From the NCBI GenBank assembly GCA_016780995.1, contig JADHKZ010000003.1, positions 1 through 40,926 on the forward strand: a stretch of 40,926 nt of DNA. The letters run 5' to 3'. This DNA is from Thermoleophilia bacterium. GTDB lineage: Bacteria > Actinomycetota > Thermoleophilia > Miltoncostaeales > Miltoncostaeaceae. Below the pieces are notes generated by a model. It saw only the letters and a program-made list of their open reading frames with translations. It had not been told where the DNA came from and searched no databases. This document shows positions 1 through 9,659 of the stretch, one piece after another; the stretch's first letter is position 1, and each line of letters opens with the position of its first letter. The position numbers and the translations under genes are program-made.

Positions 1-1367
1 AGCTCCTTGGCGGTGGACAGAAGCACCAGCCCGGCGCCCGCAGCCAGCGCGGGCAGCATGAGCGGCACCTCCACCCCGATGAACCTGCGCCATCGGCTGC
101 GGCCCAGGATGCGCGCGGCATCGTCCAGCCGCGCGGGCACCCCTGCAACGGCCGACTGCGCGGCCCCCAGGGCCAGCGCGCCGTGGTGCACCACGTACGC
201 CAGAACCAGCAGGGGGAGGGTCTGGTAGAGCGCACCCAGGGGCCCGGGCGCGGAGAGCGTGAAGAACACGAAGGCCAGCGCGGTCACCAGCCCGGGCAGC
301 GCGAACCCGCCCACCACGGTGCCGGCCAGCACCTCGCCAAGGCGCCCGGGCCGGCGCACGCTGCGATAGGCGATGGGCAGCACGATGACGATGGCCACCA
401 GGGCGCTTGCCACGCTCACCCCGGCCGTGCTGAGCAGCGGCTGCACGATGAGCCCGGGGTCGGCCAGCACCGATCCGGCATCGGCCGAGCCCTGCGCCAG
501 TCCGCGGATGGCCCAGAAGGCCAGCACGGCGATGGGGGCCACCAGCGAGAACCCGATGAGCAGCACCAGGAACCCATAGGCCACGAAGCGCCAGCCGCCC
601 ATGGGCACGGTGAGCGCCCGTCCGGCACGTGACTGGTCGCGCAGCCCCACGCGGGACGACCGCCGCTCCATGGCCACCACGGCCACCGCCAGGAGGCCCA
701 GCACCAGGCTGAGCGCGATGGAGGTGATGGGGTCCAGCAGGCGATCGGCGTAGATGGCGCGGGTGAGGGTGTCGTAGCGCAGCAGCTGCACCGCGCCGAA
801 GTCGCTGATGACGTAGAGGAACACCAGCAGCGCGCCCGCGGCGATGGCGGCCCGCGACTGCGGCAGCACCACCGTGCGGAACACCTCGACAGGGCGGCGG
901 CCCAGCAGGCGGGCGCTCTCCTCGAGAGACGGGGGCAGGCTGCGGAGCCGGGCGACCACCGGCAGGAACACATACGGGTAGGTGAGCAGCGTCAGCACGA
1001 TGAAGGCGCCGTTGAACCCCGCCACCTCAGGCAGCCAGCCGATGCCGAGCACCTGCTCCACCAGCCCACCGGGCGCGAACGCGGCGATGAGTGCCAGCGC
1101 GCCCACGAACGAGGGGATCACGAGGGGCAGGCACAGGAGCAGCGCCCACATGCGCCGGGCGCGCAGGTCGGTGCGGGCCACCAGCCACGCTGCGGCGGTG
1201 CCCAGCACCGCAGCGGCCAACGCCACCGAGATCCCCAGGGCCAGGCTGCGCAGCAGCGGGCCCAGCAGGCGGTCGTCCGAGATGGCCGACCAGAGGCCGG
1301 GGATGTCCTGCGCGTTCCTGACGACCAGGTAGGCGAACGGCAGGGCGAAGGGCACGGCGAGGGCCAC
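1..1367 (-). CDS. fbpB: Iron-type ABC transporter permease (FbpB-like), 3' end outside window
   Basis: This is the inner-membrane permease of a ferric-iron-type ABC importer. About 455 residues are visible. They are strongly hydrophobic, and there are two copies of the EAA-type loop that docks on the ATPase: one around PPSLEESARLLGR in the first half and one around ARLDDAARILGRSRWRR in the second, as expected for a fused two-unit FbpB permease. The reading frame runs off the left edge after LLSTAKEL, which in this family is shortly before the C-terminus, so little is missing. I chose GTG at 1367. An ATG at 1396-1398 is in another frame. The frame stays open a little further upstream without a standard start, so a start overlapping the previous gene cannot be excluded. 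It follows the binding-protein gene in the order ATPase, binding protein, permease. Confidence 0.85.
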   Translation of the reverse strand, partial: MALAVPFALPFAYLVVRNAQDIPGLWSAISDDRLLGPLLRSLALGISVALAAAVLGTAAAWLVARTDLRARRMWALLLCLPLVIPSFVGALALIAAFAPGGLVEQVLGIGWLPEVAGFNGAFIVLTLLTYPYVFLPVVARLRSLPPSLEESARLLGRRPVEVFRTVVLPQSRAAIAAGALLVFLYVISDFGAVQLLRYDTLTRAIYADRLLDPITSIALSLVLGLLAVAVVAMERRSSRVGLRDQSRAGRALTVPMGGWRFVAYGFLVLLIGFSLVAPIAVLAFWAIRGLAQGSADAGSVLADPGLIVQPLLSTAGVSVASALVAIVIVLPIAYRSVRRPGRLGEVLAGTVVGGFALPGLVTALAFVFFTLSAPGPLGALYQTLPLLVLAYVVHHGALALGAAQSAVAGVPARLDDAARILGRSRWRRFIGVEVPLMLPALAAGAGLVLLSTAKE

Positions 1368-1407
1368 CGCGACCGCGGTGGCCCCTCGCGCGCGCCATGG
1401 GCTGCCG

Positions 1408-2457
1408 CTATCCGGCGAGCCCGCTCTCCCTGATCTGCGTGGCCACGGCCTTCAGGTCGGCCTGGTTCGACAGGTCGTAGGCCGGGTAGTCGCTCTCGGC
1501 GAGCGACGGGGCGCCCTCGGCGGCCTTCACGCCCGGGACCGTGGGGTACTCGCCCTCACCGGCCACGATGAGCTCCTGCGCGCTGTCCGACAGCAGGAAC
1601 TTGACCAGCCCGTCGGCTTGCGCCTTGTCCGGCGTGGCCTGGGGCACCGATGCCGTGGCCACCAGGAACAGGCTGCCCGGGTCGGTGCCGGGGAAGCGGT
1701 GGGCGGCCACCGGCGCGTTCGGGTCGTCCTCCTTGGCCTCCAGCACGTAGTAATGATTGACCAGGCCCATGGGGATCTCGCCCCGGGCCACGGCCTCCAC
1801 GATGGCGCCGTTCTTGGCGTAGGCCTTGGCGCCATTGGCGGCCATGCCCTTGAGCCAGGCGTCGGTCTTCTCCTTGCCCACCAGCTGGTTGAGCGCGGCC
1901 ACGAAGTCCTGGAACGAGGCGTTTGACGGCGCCACCGCCACCTTGCCCTTGTAGGCGGCCTGGGTGAGGTCGGTGACCGACGCCGGCAGGTCGGACTCCT
2001 TCACCAGGTCGGTGTTGTACACCAGCACCCGTTGGCGGCCGGCGATGCCCACCCACGTGCCGTCCGCGGCGCGCAGCTTGGCCGGCACGCGGTCGAGCAC
2101 GTCCTGCGGGAGCTCGGACAGCAGGTCCTTCTGCCGCAGGTACGACTGCGAGATGGGGCTCTGGGCGATGAACACGTCGGCGGGGGTCCTGTCGCCTTCC
2201 TCGCCGATGAGCAGCGCCAGGTCGGTCGAGTCGCCATAGCGCACGTCCAGCGTGGTGCCGGTCTCCTCCTCGTACGCGTCGAACACCGGCTCCATGTACT
2301 CCTCCTCGCGGCCGGAGTACACGGTGAGTGCGCCGCCACCAGCGGCGGCCCCGGTGGTGGCGGCGGTGTCGGACGAGTTGCCGCATGCGGACAGCACCAG
2401 CACCGAGGCCAGGGTTGCGATGGAGGCGCCGACGATGGCGCGCGGACGGATGTTCAA
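1408..2457 (-). CDS. fbpA: Ferric-iron-type ABC transporter substrate-binding lipoprotein
   Basis: This 349-residue extracytoplasmic binding protein has a lipoprotein signal at residues 1-25: a hydrophobic stretch ending LVLSAC, with the lipobox Cys at 25. The mature part opens with LTVYSGREEEYMEPVFDAYE, a typical start for the FbpA/FutA group. The NHYYVLEAKED segment carries the adjacent tyrosines that bind Fe(III) in that group. The start is TTG at 2457, supported by a GAGGAG ribosome site five bases upstream; no ATG fits. It is flanked by the ATPase and permease genes. Iron as the substrate is inferred from the tyrosine pair and from family resemblance; thiamine or another small anion remains possible. 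Confidence 0.88.
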   Translation of the reverse strand: MNIRPRAIVGASIATLASVLVLSACGNSSDTAATTGAAAGGGALTVYSGREEEYMEPVFDAYEEETGTTLDVRYGDSTDLALLIGEEGDRTPADVFIAQSPISQSYLRQKDLLSELPQDVLDRVPAKLRAADGTWVGIAGRQRVLVYNTDLVKESDLPASVTDLTQAAYKGKVAVAPSNASFQDFVAALNQLVGKEKTDAWLKGMAANGAKAYAKNGAIVEAVARGEIPMGLVNHYYVLEAKEDDPNAPVAAHRFPGTDPGSLFLVATASVPQATPDKAQADGLVKFLLSDSAQELIVAGEGEYPTVPGVKAAEGAPSLAESDYPAYDLSNQADLKAVATQIRESGLAG

Positions 2458-2494
2458 GAGGTCTCCTCGTGGAATCGCCAGGTGGAACGTCGGC

Positions 2495-2527
2495 GACTCT
2501 ATAAGTAATGACCGTTAGATAAAACCC
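2495..2527 (-). promoter_or_regulatory. AT-rich promoter with internal palindrome before the binding-protein gene
   Basis: The 70-base gap between the ATPase stop and the binding-protein start holds the most AT-rich stretch of this region. Read on the minus strand, a TTTTAT hexamer (2524-2519) and a TAGAGT hexamer (2501-2496) are 17 bases apart. The imperfect palindrome TAATGACCGTTA (2506-2517) lies exactly in the spacer. This would let the binding protein be expressed separately from the ATPase and be blocked by a repressor. The promoter and operator roles are inferred. Confidence 0.4.
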
Positions 2528-3601
2528 CTAGGGCGAAAACGCCACGCTGGGCTCACCCACGTACTCAAGGCCGATGCGGTCTCCCGGGTCATACGGCGGG
2601 CGCCCCATCACCCGGCACCGCACGGGGCAGCCGCGGCTGCTGGTGACGATGACCGCATCGTGGCCGTAGTACTCGATGCGCTCCACGATGGCGTCATCCC
2701 CCTGGCACGCGGCGATGCACTCGGGCCGGATGACCACCTCCACGGTGCCGTGCGCCGGTCGCGCCAGTGGCACCTTGCCCACCGGGGTGTCTGCCATGTC
2801 CCCCGTGGCCTTGGCGGGCAGCAGGTTGGCATCGCCCACGAAGGTGGCCACCGCGCGGCTGGCGGGGCGCTCGTACAGGTCGGCCGGGGTGCCCACCTGA
2901 GCGATGCGGCCGTCCAGCATCAGCGCCACCTGGTCGCCGACGAGGAATGCCTCCTCCTGGTCGTGCGTGACGAACACCGCGGTGGCGCCGGCGGCGGCCA
3001 GCAGCCTGCGCACCTCGCCGCGCAACTCGGCCCGCAGCGGGGCGTCGAGCGCCGAGAAGGGCTCGTCCAGCAGGATGAGCGATGGCTCGGCCGCCAGGGC
3101 GCGGGCCAGCGACACCCGTTGCTGCTGCCCGCCCGACAGCGTGGACGGCAGGCGGTCCGCGGCCCCGCTGAGCCCCACCAGGGCCAGCGCGCGCTCCACG
3201 CGCGGGCCGCCGCGCTCGGAGCGGGGCAGGCCGTAGCCCACGTTGCCGCCCACGGTGCGGTTGGGGAAGAGGGCCGGCTCCTGGAACACCATTCCGATCC
3301 GGCGCTTCTCGGGCGGCACGAAGCACTCCGGGCCCGACACCGTGAAGTCGTCCACCACGATGAGCCCCGAGTCGGGGCGGTCGAGCCCCGCGATGCAGCG
3401 CAGCAGGGTGGTCTTGCCGCAGCCGGACGGGCCCAGTAGTGCCAGCACCGTGCCAGCCGGCACGTCGAGGTCGATGCCCTGCAGCACGGGGCGGCCGCCC
3501 AGCATGCGCTCCACGCCGTGCACCGTGAGCGCCGACCCGCGGGGGTCGCTGCGCGTGGGCACGGCCGGGCACAACTCGACGTGTGGCGGAAGTTTCTCCA
3601 T
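2528..3601 (-). CDS. fbpC: Iron-type ABC transporter ATP-binding protein
   Basis: This is the cytoplasmic ATPase of the ferric-iron-type importer, 357 residues long. Walker A is GPSGCGKTT near residue 58, the signature is LSGGQQQR, Walker B is LILLDEPF, the D-loop follows as SALD, and the switch His is in FVTHDQEEA. The last 110 residues look like the TOBE-type regulatory domain found in importer ATPases of the FbpC/PotA class (VEVVIRPECI and following). The ATG at 3601 starts the gene, with a TAGCGT hexamer 12 bases upstream. It is first in the operon and divergent from the MacB-like exporter operon. The assignment to iron rests on the neighbouring binding protein. Confidence 0.88.
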   Translation of the reverse strand: MEKLPPHVELCPAVPTRSDPRGSALTVHGVERMLGGRPVLQGIDLDVPAGTVLALLGPSGCGKTTLLRCIAGLDRPDSGLIVVDDFTVSGPECFVPPEKRRIGMVFQEPALFPNRTVGGNVGYGLPRSERGGPRVERALALVGLSGAADRLPSTLSGGQQQRVSLARALAAEPSLILLDEPFSALDAPLRAELRGEVRRLLAAAGATAVFVTHDQEEAFLVGDQVALMLDGRIAQVGTPADLYERPASRAVATFVGDANLLPAKATGDMADTPVGKVPLARPAHGTVEVVIRPECIAACQGDDAIVERIEYYGHDAVIVTSSRGCPVRCRVMGRPPYDPGDRIGLEYVGEPSVAFSP

Positions 3602-3613
3602 CGCGACACCACC

Positions 3614-3655
3614 ACGCTAGCGCCGCCCGGATGTATGGGCAATGACCATCGCCCA
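3614..3655 (-). promoter_or_regulatory. Promoter and palindromic operator candidate for the iron-type operon
   Basis: TAGCGT on the minus strand (3619-3614) is a plausible -10 element 12 bases before the ATPase start. A 20-base near-palindrome with TGGGC and GCCCA arms (3636-3640 and 3651-3655; 16 of 20 positions symmetric) covers the expected -35 region. Its centre contains AATGACC, also found in the palindrome before the binding-protein gene. Binding by an iron-responsive regulator is inferred only. Confidence 0.35.
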
Positions 3656-3677
3656 AATGCGGGACGTTCGGACGCGC

Positions 3678-3683
3678 TACCGT
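3678..3683 (+). promoter_or_regulatory. Leaderless-type -10 element of the MacB-like operon
   Basis: TACCGT is followed by eight bases and then the GTG start at 3692. No ribosome site is visible, so transcription probably begins at or next to the start codon. Confidence 0.4.
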
Positions 3684-3691
3684 GCGGACCC

Positions 3692-4449
<758 letters not shown>

Positions 4450-4453
<4 letters not shown>

Positions 4454-6999
4454 TCCGCCTCATCTTCGCCGGGCTGCGCCAGCGCAAGCTGCGCGCCGCG
4501 CTCACCGCCATCGCCATCCTGCTGGGCGTGGCGATGGTCACGGGCACCCTGGTGCTGACCAGCCAGATCACCCGGGCATTCGACGAGATCTTCCAGGCCG
4601 CCAACATCGGCGTGGACGTGCGCGTGTCGCCCCGCACCGACTTCGAGGGCGGCCTGCAGAGCGTGCCCACCCTGCCGGAGTCCCTGGTGGCGAAGGTCGC
4701 GCAGGTGGACGGCGTGCAGAAGGCCGCGCCCGAGCTGGCGGCGCTGGGGTCGCCCGTGGTGAACGGCGAGTACGTGCAGTCCACGGGCGCGCCGTCGTTC
4801 GTCTTCTCCCTCACGCCCGACCCCTTCCGGGCCACCCAGCTGGCGTCGGGCAGCTACCCCGCCCGCGACGGCGAGGTGGCGGTGAACGAGGGCCTGGCCT
4901 CCGCGCAGGGGCTGTCCCCGGGGTCGCGCCTTGGCATCGCCACGCGCACCGGCGTGAAGGAGGTGACCCTCACCGGCACCGTCACGTTCGCCAACGTGTC
5001 GTCCATCGGCGGCACCACCATCGTCATCGCCACCAAGGACGACGTGCAGCGGTGGTTCGGCCTGGAGGGCAAGGTCAACTCCATCGCGGTGCAGGCCGCG
5101 CCGGGGGTCACCCCGCAGGTGCTCGCCCGTCGCATCGCGGCCGCCATGCCCGCGAACGTCGAGGTGCGCACCGGCCAGCAGGACGCCGCCGACCAGGCGC
5201 AGCAGACCACCGAGGCCATCAACACCTTCCTGCGCCCCGCGCTTCTGGCGTTCGGGGTCATCGCGCTGTTCGTGGGCGCGTTCATCATCTTCAACACCTT
5301 CTCCATCACGGTGGCGCAGAGGCTGCGCGAACTGGGCCTGCTGCGCACCATCGGCGCCAGCCGTCGCCAGGTGATGACCTCCGTGGTGGGCGAGGCGTTC
5401 GTGATCGGCCTGGTGGCCGGCCTGGTGGGGCTTGCGGCGGGCTATGGGTTCGCCGCGCTCCTGGTATGGGTGTTCGACACCTTCCTGCCCGGGGGCATCC
5501 CGGTGGCGGGCGCGCAGCTGTCGTGGGGCATCGCGCTCACGGCGCTGCTGGTGGGTGTGCTGGTGAGCGTGGTGGCCGCGCTCATCCCGGCGCTCCGGGC
5601 GAGTCGCGTGCCGCCCGTGGCTGCCCTGCGCGAGGGCACCGAGATCCCGCGCGGGCGCCTGTCGCGGTTCACGCCGGTTTTCGCCGGCCTGCTCACCATC
5701 GGCGGCGTGGTGCTGATCGTGCTGGGGTTGAACAGCGAGGCCCAGGCCACGCAGCGCCTCCTGGTGATGGCGCTCGGCGCCCTGCTGGTGTTCTTCGCCA
5801 TCGGCGGCCTGCTGCGCTACCTGGTGCCGGGGCTGTCGCGGGTGATCGGCTGGCCGCTGGAGCGCCTGCCCGGGGCATCCGGCAGCCTGGCCCGCCAGAA
5901 CGCCACCCGCAATCCGTCGCGCACCGCCGCCACCGCGGCGGCCCTGATGATCGGCATCGGCCTGGTGTCGTTCGTGGCGGTGTTCGCACAGGGGCTCAAG
6001 GCGTCGGTCACCGGGGCCATCGACACCACCCTGCGGGGCGACCTGATCGTGTCGGGCAAGAGCTTCCAGCCCATCCCCGAGGCCAGCGTGGCCGCCGTGC
6101 GCGCCACCCCCGGGGTGTCGGACGTGGTGTCGGTGCTCACCGACGGCGCGCGGACGCCGGGTGGCGGCAGGGCCACGGTGTTCGGCCTCGACCCCCAGGC
6201 GGCCGCGCGCGGCCTGGCGTTCGAATGGGTGGATGGATCGCAGGACGCCCTGCGCGACCTGGCGCCGGGGCAGGCGGTGGTCGAGCAGGACCTGGCCGAC
6301 CAGGAGGGCGTGGGGGTGGGCGGCACTGTGCGCGTGCGCACGTCCACCGGAGACACCGCGGCCTACCGCGTGGCGGGGGTGTTCCGCGATCGCATCCTGT
6401 TCGAGGGCGGGGCCATCGTGTCGCAGGCCGGGTTCGCGCAGGCGTTCACCGCGCGCGATCCCATCTTCGTGCTGGCCACCGTGCAGCCGGGGCAGGATCC
6501 GGTGGCGGTGAAGGACGCCGTGGCCACGGCGCTCACGCCCTTCCCCGTGGCCGAGGTGCGCACAAACGCCGAGTACCGCGACGAGATCAGCAGCAGGGTG
6601 GACTCCATCCTGTACCTGCTCTACGTGCTGCTGGCCATGAGCGTTGTCATCTCGCTGTTCGGCATCGTCAACACGCTGGTGCTCAGCATCACCGAGCGCA
6701 CGCGCGAGATCGGCATGCTGCGCGCCATCGGGCTCACCAGGTCCCAGTTGCGGCGCATGGTGCGCTACGAGAGCGTGATCACGTCGGGCATCGGCGGGGT
6801 GATCGGCGTGATCCTGGGCGTGGTGCTGGCGTGGGTGTTCTCGCTTGGGCTCCGGGACGAGGGCATCCTGTTCCGCATCCCGTGGACGCAGTTGGTGATC
6901 TTCGTGGTGGTGGCCGTGCTGGCGGGCGTGCTGGCCGCCGTGCTGCCCGCGCGCCGGGCGGCCAAGCTGGATCCGCTGGACGCCCTGCACTATGAGTAG
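4450..6999 (+). CDS. FtsX/MacB-family ABC transporter permease (two FtsX units)
   Basis: This 849-residue membrane protein has a membrane segment at about residues 17-37, an extracytoplasmic MacB-like domain to about 255, and three membrane segments between about 265 and 390 containing the FtsX motif LRELGLLRTIGASRRQV. A second unit begins around residue 475, with its own periplasmic domain, and ends in three further membrane segments around TREIGMLRAIGLTRSQLRR. The duplicated layout is that of the large MacB-like permeases of actinobacteria. The GTG start overlaps the ATPase stop, and the stop overlaps the lipoprotein start by eight bases. Lipids, peptides or cell-wall precursors are possible cargo; nothing here decides. 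Confidence 0.88.
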
Positions 7000-7912
7000 G
7001 CGGGCGGCCGGGCGCGCCCTGGCCGCCGCAGTGGCGCTGGTGGTGGGCGCCTCGGGCCTGGTGGCCGCCGGCTGCGAGCGCCGGTCGGAGGCTCCTGCGC
7101 CCGCCGAGGGGCAGCCGTCGGCCCGCGTGGTGGCCACCGATGCGTATGGGGCCCAGGTGCTGCTGGACCAGCGGGTGGCCCCGGGGCGCAGCGTTCTGGC
7201 GACGCTGCAGGGCGTGACCCCGGTGGACACCGCGTACGGCGGCGGGTTCGTCAACGGCATGCTGGGGCGTACCGCCGACGCATCGGTGCCGGCCGACTGG
7301 TTCTTCTACGTCAACGGGCTGGAGTCGGCCGTGGGCGCGCGGTCGGCGCGCCTGGCCGCGGGCGACGTGGCCTGGTGGGACTACCGCGCATGGGGCGGCG
7401 CGCAGAGCGTGCGCGGCGTGGTGGGCACATGGCCCGAGCCCTTCGTGCGGGGGGCGGGAGCAGGGCGCCCGGTGGTGGCGGCCGACCCCCCGCTGGCCGG
7501 GGCGCTACGCGCGGCCGGGGCCCGCGTGGGCACCGGAGATCGCCCGTTCCGCGTGCGCGTGGGCACCGATGCCTCGCTGGACGCCCGCGATGCCGCGTGG
7601 CGCTCCATCGGCGACGACCCCGGCGGCCGATCGCTGGCGGGAGGCATCGCGGGCGGCCGGGTGGTTCTGATCCCACCCGGTGGGGGGGCGCCGGCCCCGG
7701 TGGAGGGCGCCCGCGCGGTGGCGGTGCTGGTGCCGGGCGGCACGCGGCCGGCCAACGGCGCGCTGCTGGCGGTGGCGGGGCTGGACGATCGGGCCGCCCG
7801 GGCGGCCGCCGATGCGATCGCCGCCGACCCCGGCGTGCTGGACCTGCGCTATGCCGTGGCCTTTGATGCGGGGGGAGTCCCCATCCGCTCGGCGGGGAGG
7901 GAGGGTCCATGA
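6992..7912 (+). CDS. Putative lipoprotein with DUF4430-like (transcobalamin C-terminal-like) domain
   Basis: This 306-residue protein starts with a basic and hydrophobic signal ending LVAAGC, a lipobox with Cys at about residue 28. Residues 45-135 resemble the DUF4430 / transcobalamin-like C-terminal domain: a beta-rich segment with DWFFYVNGLES followed by LAAGDVAWWDYRAW. The second half has no match I recognise and is rich in Gly, Ala and Arg. It is encoded between the exporter permease and tadA with overlaps on both sides (eight and four bases), which suggests it may serve the exporter at the cell surface. That role is inferred; the domain call is by eye. Confidence 0.7.
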   Translation: MSRRAAGRALAAAVALVVGASGLVAAGCERRSEAPAPAEGQPSARVVATDAYGAQVLLDQRVAPGRSVLATLQGVTPVDTAYGGGFVNGMLGRTADASVPADWFFYVNGLESAVGARSARLAAGDVAWWDYRAWGGAQSVRGVVGTWPEPFVRGAGAGRPVVAADPPLAGALRAAGARVGTGDRPFRVRVGTDASLDARDAAWRSIGDDPGGRSLAGGIAGGRVVLIPPGGGAPAPVEGARAVAVLVPGGTRPANGALLAVAGLDDRAARAAADAIAADPGVLDLRYAVAFDAGGVPIRSAGREGP

Positions 7913-8370
7913 GCGTGGCCGATGACGAGCGCTGGATGCGCCGGGCGCTGGACGAGGCCCGCCGGGCGCCCGCGCACGACGACGTGCCGGTGGGCTGCGT
8001 GGTGGTGCGGGATGGCGAGGTGATCGCCGCGGCGCGCAACGAGCGCGAGTTGCGCCAGGACCCCACCGCGCATGCCGAGGTGCTGGCCATCCGGGATGCC
8101 GCCATCGCGCTGGGCGGCTGGCGCCTGGTGGGGGCAACCGTGTACGTCACCCTCGAGCCGTGCCCCATGTGCGCGGGCGCGCTGCTGCAGGCGCGCCCCG
8201 AGCGCGTGGTGTACGCCGCGCCCGAGCCCGTGTCGGGCGCGGCGGGCAGCGCACTCGACGTGTTCCGCGATCCGCGCCTGCCCACCCGCATCCCCGTGGA
8301 AGGGGGCGTGCTGGCCGTGGAGTCGGCCGATCTGCTCCGGGGGTTCTTCTCGGACCGCCGGGGGGCGTGA
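7909..8370 (+). CDS. tadA: tRNA-specific adenosine deaminase TadA
   Basis: This cytoplasmic zinc enzyme deaminates adenosine 34 to inosine in tRNA-Arg(ACG), allowing wobble reading. The 153-residue length fits the family. The zinc site is complete: HAE at residues 55-57 (His ligand and catalytic Glu) and PCPMC with Cys 85 and Cys 88. The C-terminal GSALDVFRDPRL is close to the usual GSLYNLLxDPRLNH stretch. The ATG at 7909 overlaps the lipoprotein stop by four bases. Other cytidine-deaminase-fold enzymes are less likely given the PCPMC and length. It is last in the operon and is probably a passenger of the exporter genes. Confidence 0.92.
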   Translation: MSVADDERWMRRALDEARRAPAHDDVPVGCVVVRDGEVIAAARNERELRQDPTAHAEVLAIRDAAIALGGWRLVGATVYVTLEPCPMCAGALLQARPERVVYAAPEPVSGAAGSALDVFRDPRLPTRIPVEGGVLAVESADLLRGFFSDRRGA

Positions 8371-8411
8371 CACCTCGGAACCCCGTCGGCAGGACCGCCC
8401 GCAACCATTGC

Positions 8412-8417
8412 TAGCCT
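8412..8417 (+). promoter_or_regulatory. -10-like element of the glycoside-hydrolase-like gene
   Basis: TAGCCT lies 29 bases before the ATG at 8447, giving a short leader with a weak CGGAG ribosome site. It is the same hexamer as in front of the SbtA-like gene. Confidence 0.3.
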
Positions 8418-8446
8418 CACCGCGTTCCTCGTATCCGACCCGGAGC

Positions 8447-9604
8447 ATGATCGTGAGAATCACCGCCCCGAAGGTGCTGGCCGCTGCCGCCGTGGCCGGT
8501 GCTGCGCTTCCCGCCATGGGCGCGGGCGCCGCCATCGGCCTGCAGGATGACCGCATGGCCGCCAGTCAGGCCGCGGAGATCCCGGGCCGCATCGCCCTGG
8601 CCGAGGCCACGGGCACCCAGGTGCTGCGCATCGACCTGTTCTGGGCCACGGCCGCGCCGACGAAGCCGGCCAACCCCACCGACCACCTCGATCCCGCGTA
8701 CGACTGGACGTGGGCCGACACCACCCTGTGCGGCGTGGTGAAGGCCGGCATGCAGCCCATCGTGTCCACGTGGAATGCCCCGGGGTGGGCCACCGGCGGC
8801 GCCAAGGGTACGCGCGGAGTGGTGTGGAACTCCAAGGCCCCGCGCAAGGCGCAGGACTACGCCGACTTCATGAGCGCGCTGGCTACCCGGTACAACGGGC
8901 GAACGGAGATCCCGGGGCAGGGCACCTGCAAGGTCAAGTTCTACGAGATCTGGAACGAGCCCAACCTCAGCCTGTACTTCGCACCTCAGTACTCGGGCCG
9001 GAAGGGCCGGAAGGTGGTGTCATCGCCCAAGTACGTGCAGATGGTCAACCGCGCCGTGCCCGCCATTCGGCGCGCCAACCGCAGCGCGGTGCCGATCGTG
9101 GGCGTCACGGGCCCCAAGGGCAAGTCCGACAAGACGGGCCGGGGCACGCTCGACTGGATCAAGGACATGCGCCGGTACGGCATCAAGCGGGGTCCGTGGC
9201 AGTACTCCCAGCACATCTACCCGGCCGTGGGCCCCACCAGCAAGCGCAGGGTGGTGCCTTCCTGGGGAACGCTGCCCGAGATCGCCTCGGCCGTGAACCA
9301 GTTGCCGGGCGGCAGGTCGAAGAAGATCTACATCACCGAGGCGTCGTACACGACCGCCAAGACCACGTACCGCAAGGTGGCCTTCACCACTGCCCAGCAG
9401 CGCACGTTCATGAAGCAGATCTTCCGCCTGCCGTTCGTGAAGAGCAGCCGCGTGCCGGTGGTCATCTGGTTCCAGCTGCAGGACAACCCCGACTGGCCGG
9501 GTGGGATCCGCACCTTCGCGGGCGGCCAGAAGCCGGCATACGCCACGTTCCAGCAGCTCACGAAGACCAACAGGCCCAAGGGCAACCTGCGCCCGGGTTC
9601 GTAG
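8447..9604 (+). CDS. Secreted glycoside-hydrolase-like TIM-barrel protein
   Basis: This 385-residue protein has a probable signal peptide (hydrophobic residues 8-29, ending AGAAI). It resembles clan-A glycoside hydrolases such as GH5 and GH39. The strand-4 motif YEIWNEPN places the likely acid/base Glu at residue 171, and YITEASYTT near residue 293 offers the nucleophile Glu. The first strands contain TQVLRIDLFW and MQPIVSTWN, as in barrels of this clan. The C-terminal third is rich in Lys and Arg. The ATG at 8447 keeps the signal peptide. The gene is monocistronic and convergent with the ABC-2 permease. Substrate is unknown, and loss of catalysis in favour of wall binding is possible. Confidence 0.75.
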   Translation: MIVRITAPKVLAAAAVAGAALPAMGAGAAIGLQDDRMAASQAAEIPGRIALAEATGTQVLRIDLFWATAAPTKPANPTDHLDPAYDWTWADTTLCGVVKAGMQPIVSTWNAPGWATGGAKGTRGVVWNSKAPRKAQDYADFMSALATRYNGRTEIPGQGTCKVKFYEIWNEPNLSLYFAPQYSGRKGRKVVSSPKYVQMVNRAVPAIRRANRSAVPIVGVTGPKGKSDKTGRGTLDWIKDMRRYGIKRGPWQYSQHIYPAVGPTSKRRVVPSWGTLPEIASAVNQLPGGRSKKIYITEASYTTAKTTYRKVAFTTAQQRTFMKQIFRLPFVKSSRVPVVIWFQLQDNPDWPGGIRTFAGGQKPAYATFQQLTKTNRPKGNLRPGS

Positions 9605-9659
9605 CGCCGCGCAGCGGCGGTCACCACACGGCGCCACCTCGCGCCGGGAGGTGACCGCC
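9605..9659. terminator. Nested hairpins between convergent genes
   Basis: Directly after the 9604 stop is CGCCGC-GCA-GCGGCG (9605-9619). Overlapping it, a perfect 10-base inverted repeat GGCGGTCACC (9616-9625) / GGTGACCGCC (9650-9659) encloses a second perfect stem CGGCGC / GCGCCG (9629-9634, 9641-9646). No T-run follows on either strand. A two-way terminator is the natural reading, since it lies where the two genes meet. Confidence 0.5.
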
